From: Halisarca cf. caerulea
Taxonomy: Eukaryota; Porifera; Demospongiae; Chondrillida; Halisarcidae
Reading direction: 5' to 3'
Assembly (NCBI GenBank): GCA_963170055.1
Contig: CAUJGJ010000444.1
Span: 4,083,118-4,133,117, forward strand
DNA: 50,000 bases
The number at the start of each line of letters is the position of its first letter. Position 1 is the first letter of the stretch. Both the position numbers and the translations under genes were made by a program. Positions 32,797 to 45,204 of this stretch are shown in pieces. A model generated the notes under the pieces. That model saw only the letters and a program-made list of their open reading frames with translations. It was not told where the DNA came from and did no database searches.

Positions 32797-33647
32797 CACA
32801 GGAAACGGTCACTTTGTTCGTGGCATATCTTGGTGCAGAGGGCCTTTCAGTTTCCACCATCGAATCTTACTTGGCTGCCCTGCGCTACTTCCGGATTATG
32901 GCAGACCCCTCATGCACATTACCATCTTTTCATACCCCACATATGAAGATCTTGCTGTGGGGCATTCAACGGCTGCATTCTCAACCATCAGGTGCACGCC
33001 ATCGATTGCCTATCACGGCTTCATTGATGACCCGGATCAAGCTACACCTAGCCCAGGACCCCAGCTCACACTCCAACCGGATGCTGTGGGCAGCCTGTTG
33101 CACAGGATTTTTCGGCTTTCTGAGGTGTTCAGAGTTCCTCCTGCCTGATCAGGGCTCATTCAACCCTGCCTGCCATCTTTCCATCACAGATATTGAGCTT
33201 AGGCAGTCTGCATCCCCCTGGTACTTCATGCTCACCATCAAGTACTCCAAAACCGACCATTTTGGCCAGGGGGCACAGGTGATTCTAGGAGTTACAGGCT
33301 CACCTGTGTGTCCTGTGGCAGCACTCTTGGACTTCTTGGCAGTGAGGGGTAACGATCCAGGGCCCCTCTTTGTATGGCAGGATTCGACCCCATTGCGGAG
33401 AAGTGCTTTTGTCCATCACATTCAGAGTGCATTGGCGGCTTCGGGTCTGCAGGGTTCCAATTTTAATGGACATAGTTTCAGGATTGGGGCGGCCACATCA
33501 GCAAGTGTGGCAGGGGTCCCGGAATCCACCATAAAGATCCTGGGAAGGTGGAAAAGTCTCGCATATCAGCGATATGTCCGACCTGCCAATTCCGATTTGT
33601 CCCTGGTGTCTAGGCAACTGGTGCAGACTCCCCCTCGTGTGCAGTAA
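32637..33647 (+). CDS. DIRS tyrosine recombinase
   Basis: An intact 336-aa ORF overlapping the RT ORF. The N-terminal SAM-like core-binding domain runs to about residue 110 (STRRVYHSGWSRYMAF). The catalytic domain shows all key residues: Arg in GFLRCSEFL, Lys in TIKYSKTDHF, HSFR (His-x-x-Arg), a Trp in LGRWKS and the nucleophilic Tyr in AYQRYVR. Such enzymes insert a closed circular DNA intermediate without target duplication. With the RT intact too, this copy could be recent. Confidence 0.87.
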   Translation: MPGASRLDLAHLEDQVLRFLDAGLADSTRRVYHSGWSRYMAFTRAFGFPPTPVTQETVTLFVAYLGAEGLSVSTIESYLAALRYFRIMADPSCTLPSFHTPHMKILLWGIQRLHSQPSGARHRLPITASLMTRIKLHLAQDPSSHSNRMLWAACCTGFFGFLRCSEFLLPDQGSFNPACHLSITDIELRQSASPWYFMLTIKYSKTDHFGQGAQVILGVTGSPVCPVAALLDFLAVRGNDPGPLFVWQDSTPLRRSAFVHHIQSALAASGLQGSNFNGHSFRIGAATSASVAGVPESTIKILGRWKSLAYQRYVRPANSDLSLVSRQLVQTPPRVQ

Positions 33648-34345
33648 TTAGGGCATTGTCATCACCCCAAGAGCGACAAGCTCAGAGAGTCTTGTTCCTT
33701 ATTTATTATCGTAATTTTTGCTTGTTTGTTTGTTTGTTTTCTTTTCATCACAGTCTTGGTGTTATTATACTGCATGCCGTATATGTAGTGTGTTGGATTA
33801 TTACGTCTATACACCAAACTGTCATACTATGTACTTATTATATAGTTCTCACCTGGGGAATATAGAAAAATATACTTTGGTGTTATCCCCAGGTGCTTTA
33901 TCAAATTCCCAGGGGCCCAGACTACCTTTTACGCTTACATGGGGTTGTGCAACACCCCCTGCATGATGGGGGTAAGAGCATTGAATGCATGACGTGGCAC
34001 CTGGGGGTGGCGCCCCACCCCCCTTATGTCCAAGAAGGGGTTCGTCTCATCGATCGCCCTTCTCATTAGAGTATATTAGAATTATAGGACATATGGGCAA
34101 TTATTTAGTTAGGCATGGGTATGTATGTAGGTATATAGGCTAGGTTTCACCTCGGGCTCGTACAAGGCCATATATACCATCTTACAGGCACGTCATATAG
34201 GGTGGAGGATAGTAGGCATTAAGTTTCAATCATACATTGAAGGGGGCTACCCTTCACATGAATATTTAGTACATAGCATTATACTTACACTTCCTGGCGC
34301 CCACTTGTTGAGGAGTGTTTAATAAACATAGTCTATTACCTGTTA
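33648..34345. other. 3' non-coding region of the DIRS element
   Basis: No ORF. It contains the 46-bp hairpin at 33850-33895 and a C/G-rich patch at 33940-34020. An AATAAA lies near 34320, suggesting a polyadenylation signal. Confidence 0.4.
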
Positions 34346-34408
34346 AATTGGTGGTTTTAAGTTTAATCTTGTACAATGATAAAGAGTGGCTTTAGTTAAT
34401 GAACTCAC

Positions 34409-35820
34409 ATCAGCATTAACCCATATTCCTGGCTGTAGTGTTTTGACACTATTGGTCAGTGCATCATCAGTCATTGATGACCAATACTGTTTGACCTTAC
34501 AAAGCAGAATTATACCATGTACTTTTTATGTAAAGTGGTGCTTGAAATCACAGCAACTCCTTGCTATGTATGCTTGAAACTTACTGTGGTATATTGTGTG
34601 TCAGTCAGTGTCCAGCTACTTGTTGCTTGACTCTGCAATGCCAATATATGCACATACCTACATATGTACATTGTTTATATTAAGTGTTTATATGTGTATG
34701 TACATTATGTACGTACATCTGAACAGTGGCAAAGTGAATAAACATAATACTGTACCTTTTCTGTTGCATCACCAGTCCACGTATTAATTTCAGTACTGCC
34801 CAGCTGCAATGAGTGATACAAGAATCCCACACAGTAACATACATTATCAATGTATGTTAATGTTCCTGTCTGACAGCACACCTTTAAAGCACAGTTGATT
34901 AGCCGTGAAATGGAATCCCCATTCTTATATAGGCACTCTGCAGTCTGCTTGTCCACTTGGAGGTGTTCCATCAGCAATAGGATCATAAGCTTTACAAGAA
35001 AAACAGTGCATTACTTGTTGTGTTAGAGTGTTATACTAGTTCATGTGTGTGCATATTATATACTAGTCTGGCACCATTCATGCATGCTCCATACCTCAGG
35101 ATATAGTATGTAGTGAGCCTTGTCATAGGATGGAGTGAAAGTTGCTTCCAGAGAGCTGGTATAAATTGCAGTAGTACCTCCATTGTTGTTTCACACTATT
35201 ATGTATGAACAATGTTATAGCATGATAGAAGCTACTGTAAATCACATATGCATAGAGTACGTAGCTGTTGAAATTTTACATTGTGCCAATGTAGTTGAAT
35301 ACCTTACCAGTTTCTCACTGAGAAGAAAGGCAGACCAAATCAAAGCCCACTTGAATGGGTCCCTTCCCAGCTTCTTATAGAGTGCATAGTAGCAACTTTG
35401 TGTGTCTGCCTGTAGCAGAGACTCTAGAGTGCCCTGAAGCATAGCATATGCACTTCAAAGAGTTGCAGCATTCCTTTATTACTTTCTAACCAAACCTTCT
35501 GTTTTTCTTTTTCAATAAATTGTCTAATTTGGCCTTCTGTAAAAAGTGCGTCCCTGTAGGATGAGTACGTACGTATACATGATGGATCTATGAGGCTGTT
35601 AATTATTTAGCAGCACTTACAATGGCAGCAAATCCTTTCCTGGTAAGCCTTTCTTACAACCTCTTAGCACTGCATGATATAGATGATAGGTTTACGATAC
35701 CTTTGGATATTCAAGTCGTGCCATGCATGAATGTATGCTTTACATCATTCAAGCTCTTTCTTGAACATTGGATGTACTCCTCTTAAGGCTAGAGTATCCA
35801 GTTCTTGTAGTTGTTGGAAG
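34409..35820 (-). pseudogene. Unrecognised split gene, minus strand, possibly host
   Basis: Exons on the minus strand: about 35701-35820, 35496-35553, 35308-35433, 35095-35155, 34756-34989 and 34409-34495, with a possible 19-bp exon at 35621-35639. Most have consensus GT..AG borders and internal reading agreement, for example HYILYPE joined to LMILLLMEHLQVDK. The peptide is leucine-rich and helical, HEAT-like in feel, but I do not recognise it. A TGA lies inside the first exon, and the 35308/35155 junction is out of phase, so it is either decayed or my model is incomplete. Further exons should lie left of the DIRS element, which begins 60 bp beyond the last one; none were found. Confidence 0.45.
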
Positions 35821-35981
35821 GTACATATAAGGATGTACATAATGACAATACACATCTGCAGGCTTGGCATATCTTTGCATTTGGCTGTCATTTTGGTTTA
35901 AATTGCATTGTTATACATTAGTAGATTCTACATCATCATTGACACCTTGAGGCTTTTAGGTGAGAACGATATTGTCCTCAC

Positions 35982-36827
35982 CCTTCCCCTTCATCTCCTC
36001 CACCCATGCTGCTACACTAGTGGCATCATCATGGTGTCTCTGACCTCCCTCCAACTTCAATGCTCGCTCAATATTGTTGAGGTCCTTGCGTTGAATCAAA
36101 TGTATGCGTTTAAAATCTTCATTTACTGAACTACGTATGTTATCCAAAATCTTGTAAAACGTTACCCCTTGTGCTAGTTTGCCTATCACTGTGAGCCTAT
36201 CTTCTTCATGTAACCTAATGTGACCTAGCCTAGTGTCATGTCCATAATGTGTGTGGCACACTTCAGCTGTAACTGACTGTGTGGAGTGATCCACAGTCAG
36301 TGTGATGGCAGCTGTGCAGTGACGGTTAATTTTAGAGGACCCCTGGCTTTTGAGTTTTCTCTTACCAGTCCCCTTAGGATGGAAAGTGCCAGACCTGTTG
36401 CACTGATAGTATGTGATGGCCCAACCCTCACTGGTTTTGCTGCCAGTGGCCTTCACAAACATAGCCCCTTGCTCATCTTCATAGGCATGCTTCCATTTCT
36501 CAAAATCTGCAATAAAGTGTAGTACTATGTGCTGTACCTAGTATTATGGATTGTTCCGAGTGTATGTACATGTCTGCTAGGTAGTGTGGCTAACTGACCT
36601 TCTTCACATTTAAAACATTTTTCCTCTACTCTCATATTTAGGGAGTGAGCTGTAGACAAATGGACACACAGCTGCTTGACGTAGTGGCACTTGAAGTCAC
36701 AGTTCTCTTCCAGGCAGGATATGCTCCCCTCTGTTTCGCCATGCACGTCCCTCATGTGCCTCCTGATGCCCCAACGCGAGTTAAACGTTTTGTGGCAAGC
36801 AGAACATGGGTATGAAACGTCCTCCAT
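35982..36827 (-). CDS. C2H2 finger plus FAR1/MULE-like N-terminal region
   Basis: Exon 1 (36599-36827) encodes two C2H2 fingers (C..C.KTF....GIRRHMRDVH, then C...C.F...YVKQLCVHLSTAH). A phase-1 GAAG|GTCAGT donor joins in frame to exon 2 (35982-36506), which ends AAGG|GTGAGG. Exon 2 has a YYQCNRSG motif, a K.QGSSKIN.HC.A.I basic block, THYGHDTRLGHIRL and HLIQRKDLNNIERAL. I recall this as the FAR1-like DNA-binding start of an animal MULE-type transposase family. The DDE domain that should follow is not found, so the gene is partial. It may be a mobile-element remnant. Confidence 0.6.
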
Positions 36828-37295
36828 CTTCTTTATATTGTAACTACTAAATTACCAACTGGAGTACCCTACTGGAAACCTACACTATATACCCTCAGTG
36901 CAATGCTACTTGGAGACAGATGTCTAGCTCCCCTGCTGACTCTCACCTCTTGCAATGCTTTGCTTGAGGTACTTTTATTATTATCTGCTGCTGTGGCCTC
37001 ATCTTCACATTTGCACACCTGGTAGACTACATTAGTTTTATGAGAAGTTCTTTTTATGCCTTGTACACTTTTGCAATTGGTGGATTGTGTGTTCATTATG
37101 GTATGCATAAAATTAATGAGATTCATATCTGTTCATAAGGTGATATGTATACTATTAGCAATATTTGGTTTTAATGAGATTCATTTGTGTTTAATGATAT
37201 TCATGGTCAGTGGCGTTCCTATCTCTAGCCGTACGTTTCGTTTCGTTTCCTGAGGGGACTTGGTAGCCAGTTTGAGCTACACCAGTTTGAGCTAC

Positions 37296-37610
37296 TTTTA
37301 CACCACTTGTAATGTCGGCCACTGGAGGAATGGCACCCATTGCCATGACTTTCTACAGTCGTCTAGCATCCATGATTAGTGAAAAGAATGGTCTGCCATA
37401 TAGCCAAGTCATTGCATGGATCCGATGCAAAATCTCTTTTGCCCTTCTCCGCACGTCATCCATCATGTGCATCCGTGGGGAAAGAAACTCAAGAGCATCA
37501 GCAACACGGATTCACTCTACAGAACTATTTTAAATGTAGTTCGTATAACTGAAACGATTTTGTCCTGGTTCTGTGTGGTCTCTATTATTATGGTATCAAT
37601 TTATGTATCT
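37296..37610 (+). mobile_element. 5'-truncated non-LTR retroelement end with 11-bp TSD
   Basis: The plus-strand frame (about 37312-37480) encodes the extreme C-terminus of the same retroelement family as at 47820-50000: TGGMAPIA, FYSRLASMISEK, PYSQVIAWIRCKISFALLR, IRGERN. The interval is bordered by GTTTGAGCTAC at 37285-37295 and 37611-37621, an 11-bp target-site duplication. Another copy of the word lies at 37270-37280. Confidence 0.75.
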
Positions 37611-39230
37611 GTTTGAGCTACGCGTACCAGACTACGTCAGTCCTAGACGTCACAGCGACAAATGGCGTAATTGGAACCATTGTGAGAACAAACCGAAGAA
37701 AGGATTATTTCGCAAGTGCACGGTAGTGCATGTATTAAAGGTGAGTGCTTCGGAAAGCGAATCATTTGTTTATTTGTCTTGCTTGTGGATTTGTTGGCGT
37801 GTTTAGGAGAAATGCTGGGTGAAGGTGTCTCGAAGCAACCTGAAAGTATAAGCTTATCAACAGTACGTGTTCCTGTGTTTGTTCGTTATGTTCAGCCTTA
37901 GCCGGCCTCTTCCCGATAAGTGAGCTTTCTGATGCTTTGCAAGTCAGCAGACATTTTTCAAATGAGTATATTCTTCCACTTTATTGTATAGTCGTTGTAA
38001 AAGGCTGGGACGCCTAGGGTAAGGATAGGGTTTGTGAATCCCGTGAATCTCCACTGTTTAAACACCGATGACTCTGTTTACCTTGCACTTGGACTAGATC
38101 TCCACCATCTACAGACAGTTCTGAATTTGACTGTGGTCATCCTATCATAAATGGGTCGAATATCTATGATTCTATCGGACAAGAGGATTCTATCGGACAA
38201 GAGGATTAATTCCCGAATATAGTAGGAAAGGAACGCTTGGAAAACTCGCCATAGGGTAATACGGGGTAACTTAGAACGCATGGGTAACTTGGAACGGCCG
38301 AGTAAAAGAAGTGTCAATAGTAAGCTACAGGTACAATGTTTAATCGTCAATGTCTTCATGAATTGGGCATTCAGCAGTAGCGAGTGTGGCCGAGCAGTTT
38401 TATCATAGCAAAAGATACAGACCCTGTTAAGCGTTCCAAGTTACCCCACTTTACCCTATAATCATCGTGGAGCTCCAGGTTTTCACGATTTCTGAAATGT
38501 TACTCACTTCTACTCGCTAGTCAATCAAATTTCTTGAACATTGGTGTTGATTGCAATATCCCTTGTGCCTAAAGTCGATATATTGTTGTTTTCTGGCAGC
38601 ACACGTGTGTATGTACTCGTGTATGCATGGTATGCAATACATGTACATACTTAGGTACATATGTGACTGATGAGTTTATCTTGTATGTGTGACATGTGTT
38701 CTTGTTACATGTGGTGCAGTGCCTGTAGTTTGCATACTGAAGCCCATGCACGAGTTACACGTGTTGGGGGTCAGCAGCCTTGCCTTAGTCTCGTGAACCA
38801 GATGCCTCCCTGCCCTCAATTTTATATGGGAGGGGTCTGCTTCACAGACTAGCCTTGCCTCTGTGGTGACTGTGCCAACTGATTTAACATCTTATAATGT
38901 ACATTTGTGCCAAGTACCTATGTACTTGTTTTTCTATGTGGTGGTCATAAGCCATTTTATTGTAGTCACCAGCAAGTGTTTAGGTGTGTACATTGGACCC
39001 TACCAAAGCTATCACTGCAAGTGTGCTCAACATTTGTGTTTGCTTTGGTTCGGTTTGTTAACTATCACTTCTTAGGCACAAGGCATAAAGGTCGCTATGC
39101 TATTGGTATACGAGGCCTGCCTGTTGTAATAGTCACTGTAGGGTGACCCGTGGCCCACCTTATGGATACTTTGGTTCATACCTCCCTATAAGGCCCATGT
39201 GTTCACTGCATGCAACTACAATCATGTGGT
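37611..39230. repeat. Duplicated block, copy 2, forming the 5' flank of MAX
   Basis: Corresponds to 24545-25611. Relative to that copy it has extra sequence at about 37665-37990 and about 38275-38480. The MAX start codon lies 155 bp beyond its end. Confidence 0.85.
38602..38763. promoter_or_regulatory. CACGTG E-boxes upstream of MAX
   Basis: CACGTG occurs at 38602-38607 and 38758-38763. A third position is CACGTG in copy 1 of the duplicated block but CATGTG here. CACGTG is the known binding site of MYC-MAX and MAX dimers, so feedback on MAX itself is possible; this is inferred from sequence only. Confidence 0.4.
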
Positions 39231-39384
39231 CCCTTGTGTGGTCTTTAAGTTGAAAGTGCTGTCACCCTATGTGGTACATATGTACGTATGTTGGTGCTGC
39301 ATGTATGTTATTGTGTACTGTTCTCCTTACTTGGCACTGTTGATGCAGGACTCTGATTCGTGTGTTGTATACAACATCACAAAC

Positions 39385-39475
39385 ATGAGTGATGACGAGG
39401 AGAAGATTGATGTGGGGGAGAGTGAAGGAATTGGGAGCTCTTCAGTTTCCAGTCTCCAATTTGGGGTGAGTTGGG

Positions 39476-39530
<55 letters not shown>

Positions 39531-40260
39531 TGTGTGTGTGTGTGTGTGTACTATATACAAATTATTACATCGATATGTATCACAAAGTGTTGTAAAATCA
39601 CTAGCTAATCTTGTTATGGAATTCATATATAGCTCTCCATTTGCTGTGCTGTAACTAATTTTTGGTGTGTGATCTAGTATAGTGAGTGATGTTTACATAA
39701 TTTCCTAAGTTATTACCTCGAATTGATGGATCGATGACTATTTGTCTGAAGTGTACTTATTGAACAGTGAAACCAATGCTGTTGCACTAGTGTTCCAAAA
39801 GAATACTTGTTTTGCCAGTGGTTCACAAGATGTTCTCTATCATGATATCAGTATCTCAAATGTATTGTGTTTGTCAGGATTATCGTGTCAACACTAGTAC
39901 TTATGTGTTTGAGTGTTGTTACTGTGTGTACTATGTATACATATTGTGTCTACCCATGAATGTACATGCACCACACGTATGTGCTTAGCTTTGTGTATGA
40001 GAAGAACCATTGTGTACTGGAGACATATCATTCTTTATTTTTTATAACATTTGTGTATGATGATAATACCTGGGCCAGGTGTGTCTTGATGGAGTCCCTG
40101 GTGGTGCTAGTGTGTAGTGATGTCACTAATCAACACTTAAATTTGTCCTGATGATTTTCCAGGAATTTGGGGTATTTGTGGTTTTCCTGTTTTGCAGTGT
40201 TTGCTGTACTAGAACATGCCATTTAACTAATCAGATTGTATTTAACATTGGTGTACTGTA

Positions 40261-40319
<59 letters not shown>

Positions 40320-40493
40320 TCAAAGATGTTGAGGACACACACATGTACACACATGCATTCACAACATCACTCTCTGTTCTGTAGGGATCTGATAGACGTG
40401 CTCATCATAATGCTTTGGAGCGAAAAAGAAGGGACCACATCAAAGACAGTTTTTACCAGCTCAGAGATTCCATACCTCAGGCAACAGGAGAGA

Positions 40494-40538
<45 letters not shown>

Positions 40539-43143
40539 TGTTTGTGTTCCTTTCTGTGTATGGGTGAGGGTGTTCCTGCCCACACATGACCTTGTGCACT
40601 TGGCACACCTTTCCCCCAACTCCTGCCCCCAACTTGGTTTTCCTTCACCACACAGGCCACAATTGAAAATGAACACTTGGAATCCAATCACATTAAATCC
40701 ATTAGTAGAGGTTTAGATTGATTTACACTTCATTGCCATGGTGAGAATCAATTATCTTCTCATAGCTGGTGTTTTCTTGAAAGAAGCACCTCATCCACAG
40801 TGTTGTTGGGCAACACTGCCTGAACTGTTATACAAAACCAACATACTAGTTATTTTGACACATTACGATTTTGTGTTTTGGGGAAAATGGCTACCACGTG
40901 GCGGAACTTGCTATGGACACTATGACACTTGTCTGTGGTTCTTTTGTGGTAGTAGGTTTATTAGAGGGTGTGACTATTATTGGTTATCATCATATGTTGG
41001 TTGTAATTAGTCACACATGCGTAGTATCATATCATGAAATTGTAGTTGTATGATTGTTTTGTTAGTTAAAGGGGAACTGAACCTAAAAAAATTGATATCT
41101 GTTTTATGTCAAAGATAGATAATAGATACTTTTAAATGCCTGAAAATGGTATCAAGGCTTGCTTGCGATCAACATTCAAGCTGTACGTCGACCACAAAGT
41201 CACGCCTCCCAAGCACCATGTTTTTTTGCGGTCATGACGTCAAAAAACGTAGTTGGTAGGATTTTGCTGGTCGTTTGTATGGCGTACATGTTGCTGTACC
41301 AGTTCGAACGAATTTTCAACACTGGAGAATTGCACGAAGGAGTTGTTTTTGGCAGAATTTAAGACGAATAGCTTAGTGCCATCCTTTGAAGAAGAAATAC
41401 GAACATACGGCGAAGTTTGTGCTGAAATATGTAAAATATAGCCTGTGCTAGCTTTAATACCATATAAACTTCACCGATTTAAGGCAAACATGGTTTTTAC
41501 CAATCTGAAAGACCACGATCTACTAAACATAGTTGTTTTTGATTGTACAGTACTGAGTGCAGCTTTGGTAGACGTGGATAAAGAGAGCGTTCAGCCCGTA
41601 GTAGTAGCAACAATACTTTTGCCGAATGACACTAAATTTGGCTGCAAACAACAGTCTACACAGTAGAAGAAGCACACAGTGTTCTTAATATAGCTATCCA
41701 GCTCACACAGTCAAGCATTTACATCTATACATGCGGGATATTTTTCATTCCAGTCGATCAACTATCAGTGTAGATTTAGGCACAGATCCTAGAGGAAGGG
41801 GAGAAGATATTGCCTCTGAAATACCGTTTGAAGCTGTGGCATCGACAAGCAACGATGATTCCATGGTTACAATTAATTCTGTTACTTACCACCCACTTGA
41901 GGTTTGGTTGCTACTGTTCTCTTCTTGTAGTAATATCGTTCGACACTTAAAGCGGCAAAAAGGAGATAAACTTATCAGCGTAGCAGCAGCAGTCAATTGG
42001 CTACCTCCACAATACCTCATGTGCAAGGTTCCTGTCACAAAGAAGCGAAACAAAAACAAAGTAGTTCGTTTAAGTCGTCGAGGGGTGGGTTTTTGAGCTT
42101 CAGAGAAGCTAATTACTCCTCAAATCGCCTTAAAACCTTTAAAGTGAGATGATGGAGGGTAACTCATGGAAATAATCCGTCTCTGCCATTGCTGCGGGCA
42201 AAAAGCAAAGAAAGACGGCGTGATATCAGGTGAACGCCATACTTTGTCTATGGTAGGTCGCTACCAACTACGTCACTTCGTTGACGTCACGGAAAAAAAC
42301 ATGGTGCTTGAAAACGTGACGTCACATGGCTGTTTTTGGATCTTTGAGCTCGAATAACTCCCAAACTAAGCGACATATGCAAGAATGACCAACACCTGAG
42401 TTGCTTTCATGCATGCCCCCACATTTTGAGAGCAACTTGTTTTTTGGGTTCAGTTCCCCTTTAAGTGATAGACTAAGTACAATCATTGCAGTGAAGGAAA
42501 CATAGGATGCTTTGGTGAGGGTATTTTGTAGACTTAAAGGATCATCAGCAAATCTCGTTTTTTGAGACAAACCCTTAAGCTGAACAACGATTAGAATGTA
42601 TTACCTCTCCGTGAATCTTGTTGCGGAATGCTTTCACTGTGAACTTGTGTGCACTATACCTGATGGCATGTTTTTGATGTACGTAGGTGAGGACTACATA
42701 TTTCTCGGTTTTGCATAAGTTGTCAGGTCAATTGACATGCAATTGGCAGGTTGTGATACTTCCTTGTAAAAGATATGCATGTGCTCTGTGTTCAATTGTA
42801 AAATTAATCATTTCATGTAATATACAAAAATTACTTAATTAGGTTCATCTTTCAATATTGTGTGTAACGATTATGAGTCCTCCCACAGTCACTTACATTG
42901 TCTTCAAGTTCTGTGTGGTTAAAATCAGCCTATCTATAGATATACTAAAATATCTGTAGATATACTAAGATATCTGTATATCTTCATTGGGTGAACATGT
43001 GTCTTTTCATTGGTTGAAGAGTGTATGTTTATTTATTGATTGAGCATATGTGATTGTTGGTTCAGTTGTGCGATTTCAATGTTTGTGTGTGTGTGTGTGT
43101 TTGTAGATGTGTATGTATGTGCTCTTGTGAAGTACTGTGCGTG

Positions 43144-43203
<60 letters not shown>

Positions 43204-45136
43204 CCCATCCTATACAATTATTATTAGTACTCCATATATGACTGTCCATGGGAAAAGGGAAAAGGGTATTCCTGTAGATTGCATAATTTTCATGACGCAC
43301 ATTAAACTGCAAAGTGTCGGTTATAGAATGGTTCCACTGTAAACATGTTTATTTGGTTATATGATACGTAATTTTATTATATTTAAATGACATTAGTAAC
43401 AGTAATACTAATGTAAACTGCTTATATGTGCACAAATAGGTTTCTACATGTATGCTGATGACGTGTGTTTTGTTTACACAAGACTGAGTATTGGAACTAT
43501 GCACTATATCATTATTATGCTTGAACATTTAGACTTACATTATGGTATGTATGTATTATTATCATTATTATTCATTGGTGATAACTCTATGGTTATACCA
43601 TAGACTCATGCACTATACTACCTGTATATGCCTACATAGTTGTGTACAGTACAGGCCTACCTACATACATACATATGTATATACGTATAATGGTAACTCA
43701 CTCTCATGTGTATGTGCTTACAGAAGTGCCACTTGCTGTAGGTGTTTATGGAAGTGTCGCTTGCTGTGGGGGTGTTTATGGAAGTGTCGCTTGCTGTGGG
43801 TGTTTATGGAAGTGTCGCTAGTGTATATTTGGAACTATGAAGTGGTTTTCCACCAATGTTGTTAGGATGTATCTTACTGCAACACCCTGATATACCGTAT
43901 ACTACTATTATTATGTGACACTACCATGGTTTAACTAACTTAGCTAGTGTTTTCCTATGATTTTGTGCATGACGAATATACAGTTGGCTAATTCAGATTC
44001 TAGCGATGGACAAACGTAGCTTTTTACTGAGAATTCTACCAGGAAACTACCAATTGTCTGAGTCATACGTACCTAGGTCTGGGACCACTGAATAGAGAGT
44101 AGGCATCCTCTGAGACCAGAGTGACTTGTTACCTAAAGAAACTATCAATAGGAGTTGGAAAATTATGAGACATCGAAGCTAAATGTAGAGAACTAGTTTT
44201 CTTAAATCGATTTCTAAATTCGCCCAGCTGTAGTGTGGCCCTGTGCAATTGTAAAATCTGCATTTGGCAGTGACAATTTTTGGCGGATATTGCTGTGCAA
44301 TGGAAAATGGCTAAATCTTCTGGTTACTGTGAAGCCTGTCGATCATACCTGACAGCTTTACCCGTCTGACTACAGCATTCTCACCAAAGTTGTCCACTTT
44401 ATGAGGCAAGAGACTGCACATAATGTCAATACGCATGCTTTTTAGGTATCGAAACATTTTACTAATTTCACTGAGCTTTGTAGTGTGGAAGTCCTCCTTT
44501 CAGCCAGGTGTGTGAAGTTGGACTAGCATGCATGGTGCATTGTCTTTGCTCTTCACCTGGAAGCTGCTAATAATTGTTTGCAGTAGGTCTCTTGACTATT
44601 GTCTGTCACTTAGCTATGTCTGTAAGTATTGTCCTCCTAAGGTCACATTTATCACATCATTTGAAGCCATAACACACTACTCCAATTTGTATCGAACTAC
44701 TCCAATTAATATCACACTACTCCGATTAATATCACATTGGCTGTTATGGTATACAGTGAATAACAAATGGGAATAACCATGGTAACATTAGCTAATATAA
44801 TACAGTCAAACCTCATTATAATGAACCCCCTCAGGACCACTGAAAAGGTTCACTATATCAGGGTTCATTTACAATAGAGTGAATAGGTGTACATTCTAAG
44901 ATCTATGTATGTTTGTTATATCAGGGTGTTCATTGTATCCAGGGTTCATTATAGTGAGGTTCAACTGTATTATGTATTATGCAAAGATTTATGGTTAAAG
45001 GTCGGAGATTTTTAGAACTAAGGTGATCATGCTTCACTTTTGTTAGGTGTCCCAAGTGTCCTAAGCTATCACAGTCCCTATATCATATTACAGGCTTTGT
45101 GAGTAGATTAGTGAGGGGTATGCTTTTATCTTGTGG

Positions 45137-45204
<68 letters not shown>

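Larger units (their letters stand above)
28400..34345 (+). mobile_element. DIRS-type tyrosine-recombinase retroelement
   Basis: Contains gag-like, RT-RNase H and tyrosine recombinase ORFs in the order and overlap expected for DIRS/Ngaro-type elements. It has no LTRs and no DDE integrase. Exact termini were not found: neither split direct repeats nor inverted termini could be matched by eye, so the limits are approximate (right limit set by the host exon at 34409-34495). Hairpins at 28482-28516 (CAGGCCTGGG with its complement) and 33850-33895 (CACCTGGGGA with its complement) may be part of the terminal regions. No methyltransferase domain is seen after the recombinase. Confidence 0.8.

Noticed and set aside
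36869..37126. Upstream exon of the C2H2/FAR1 gene
   Set aside because: It has a plausible GTGAGA donor, but no acceptor links it to the ATG at 36827 and the peptide is unrecognised.
39478..40600. Cys-Val or Thr-His repeat ORFs over GT/CA tracts
   Set aside because: These are translations of microsatellites inside MAX introns.
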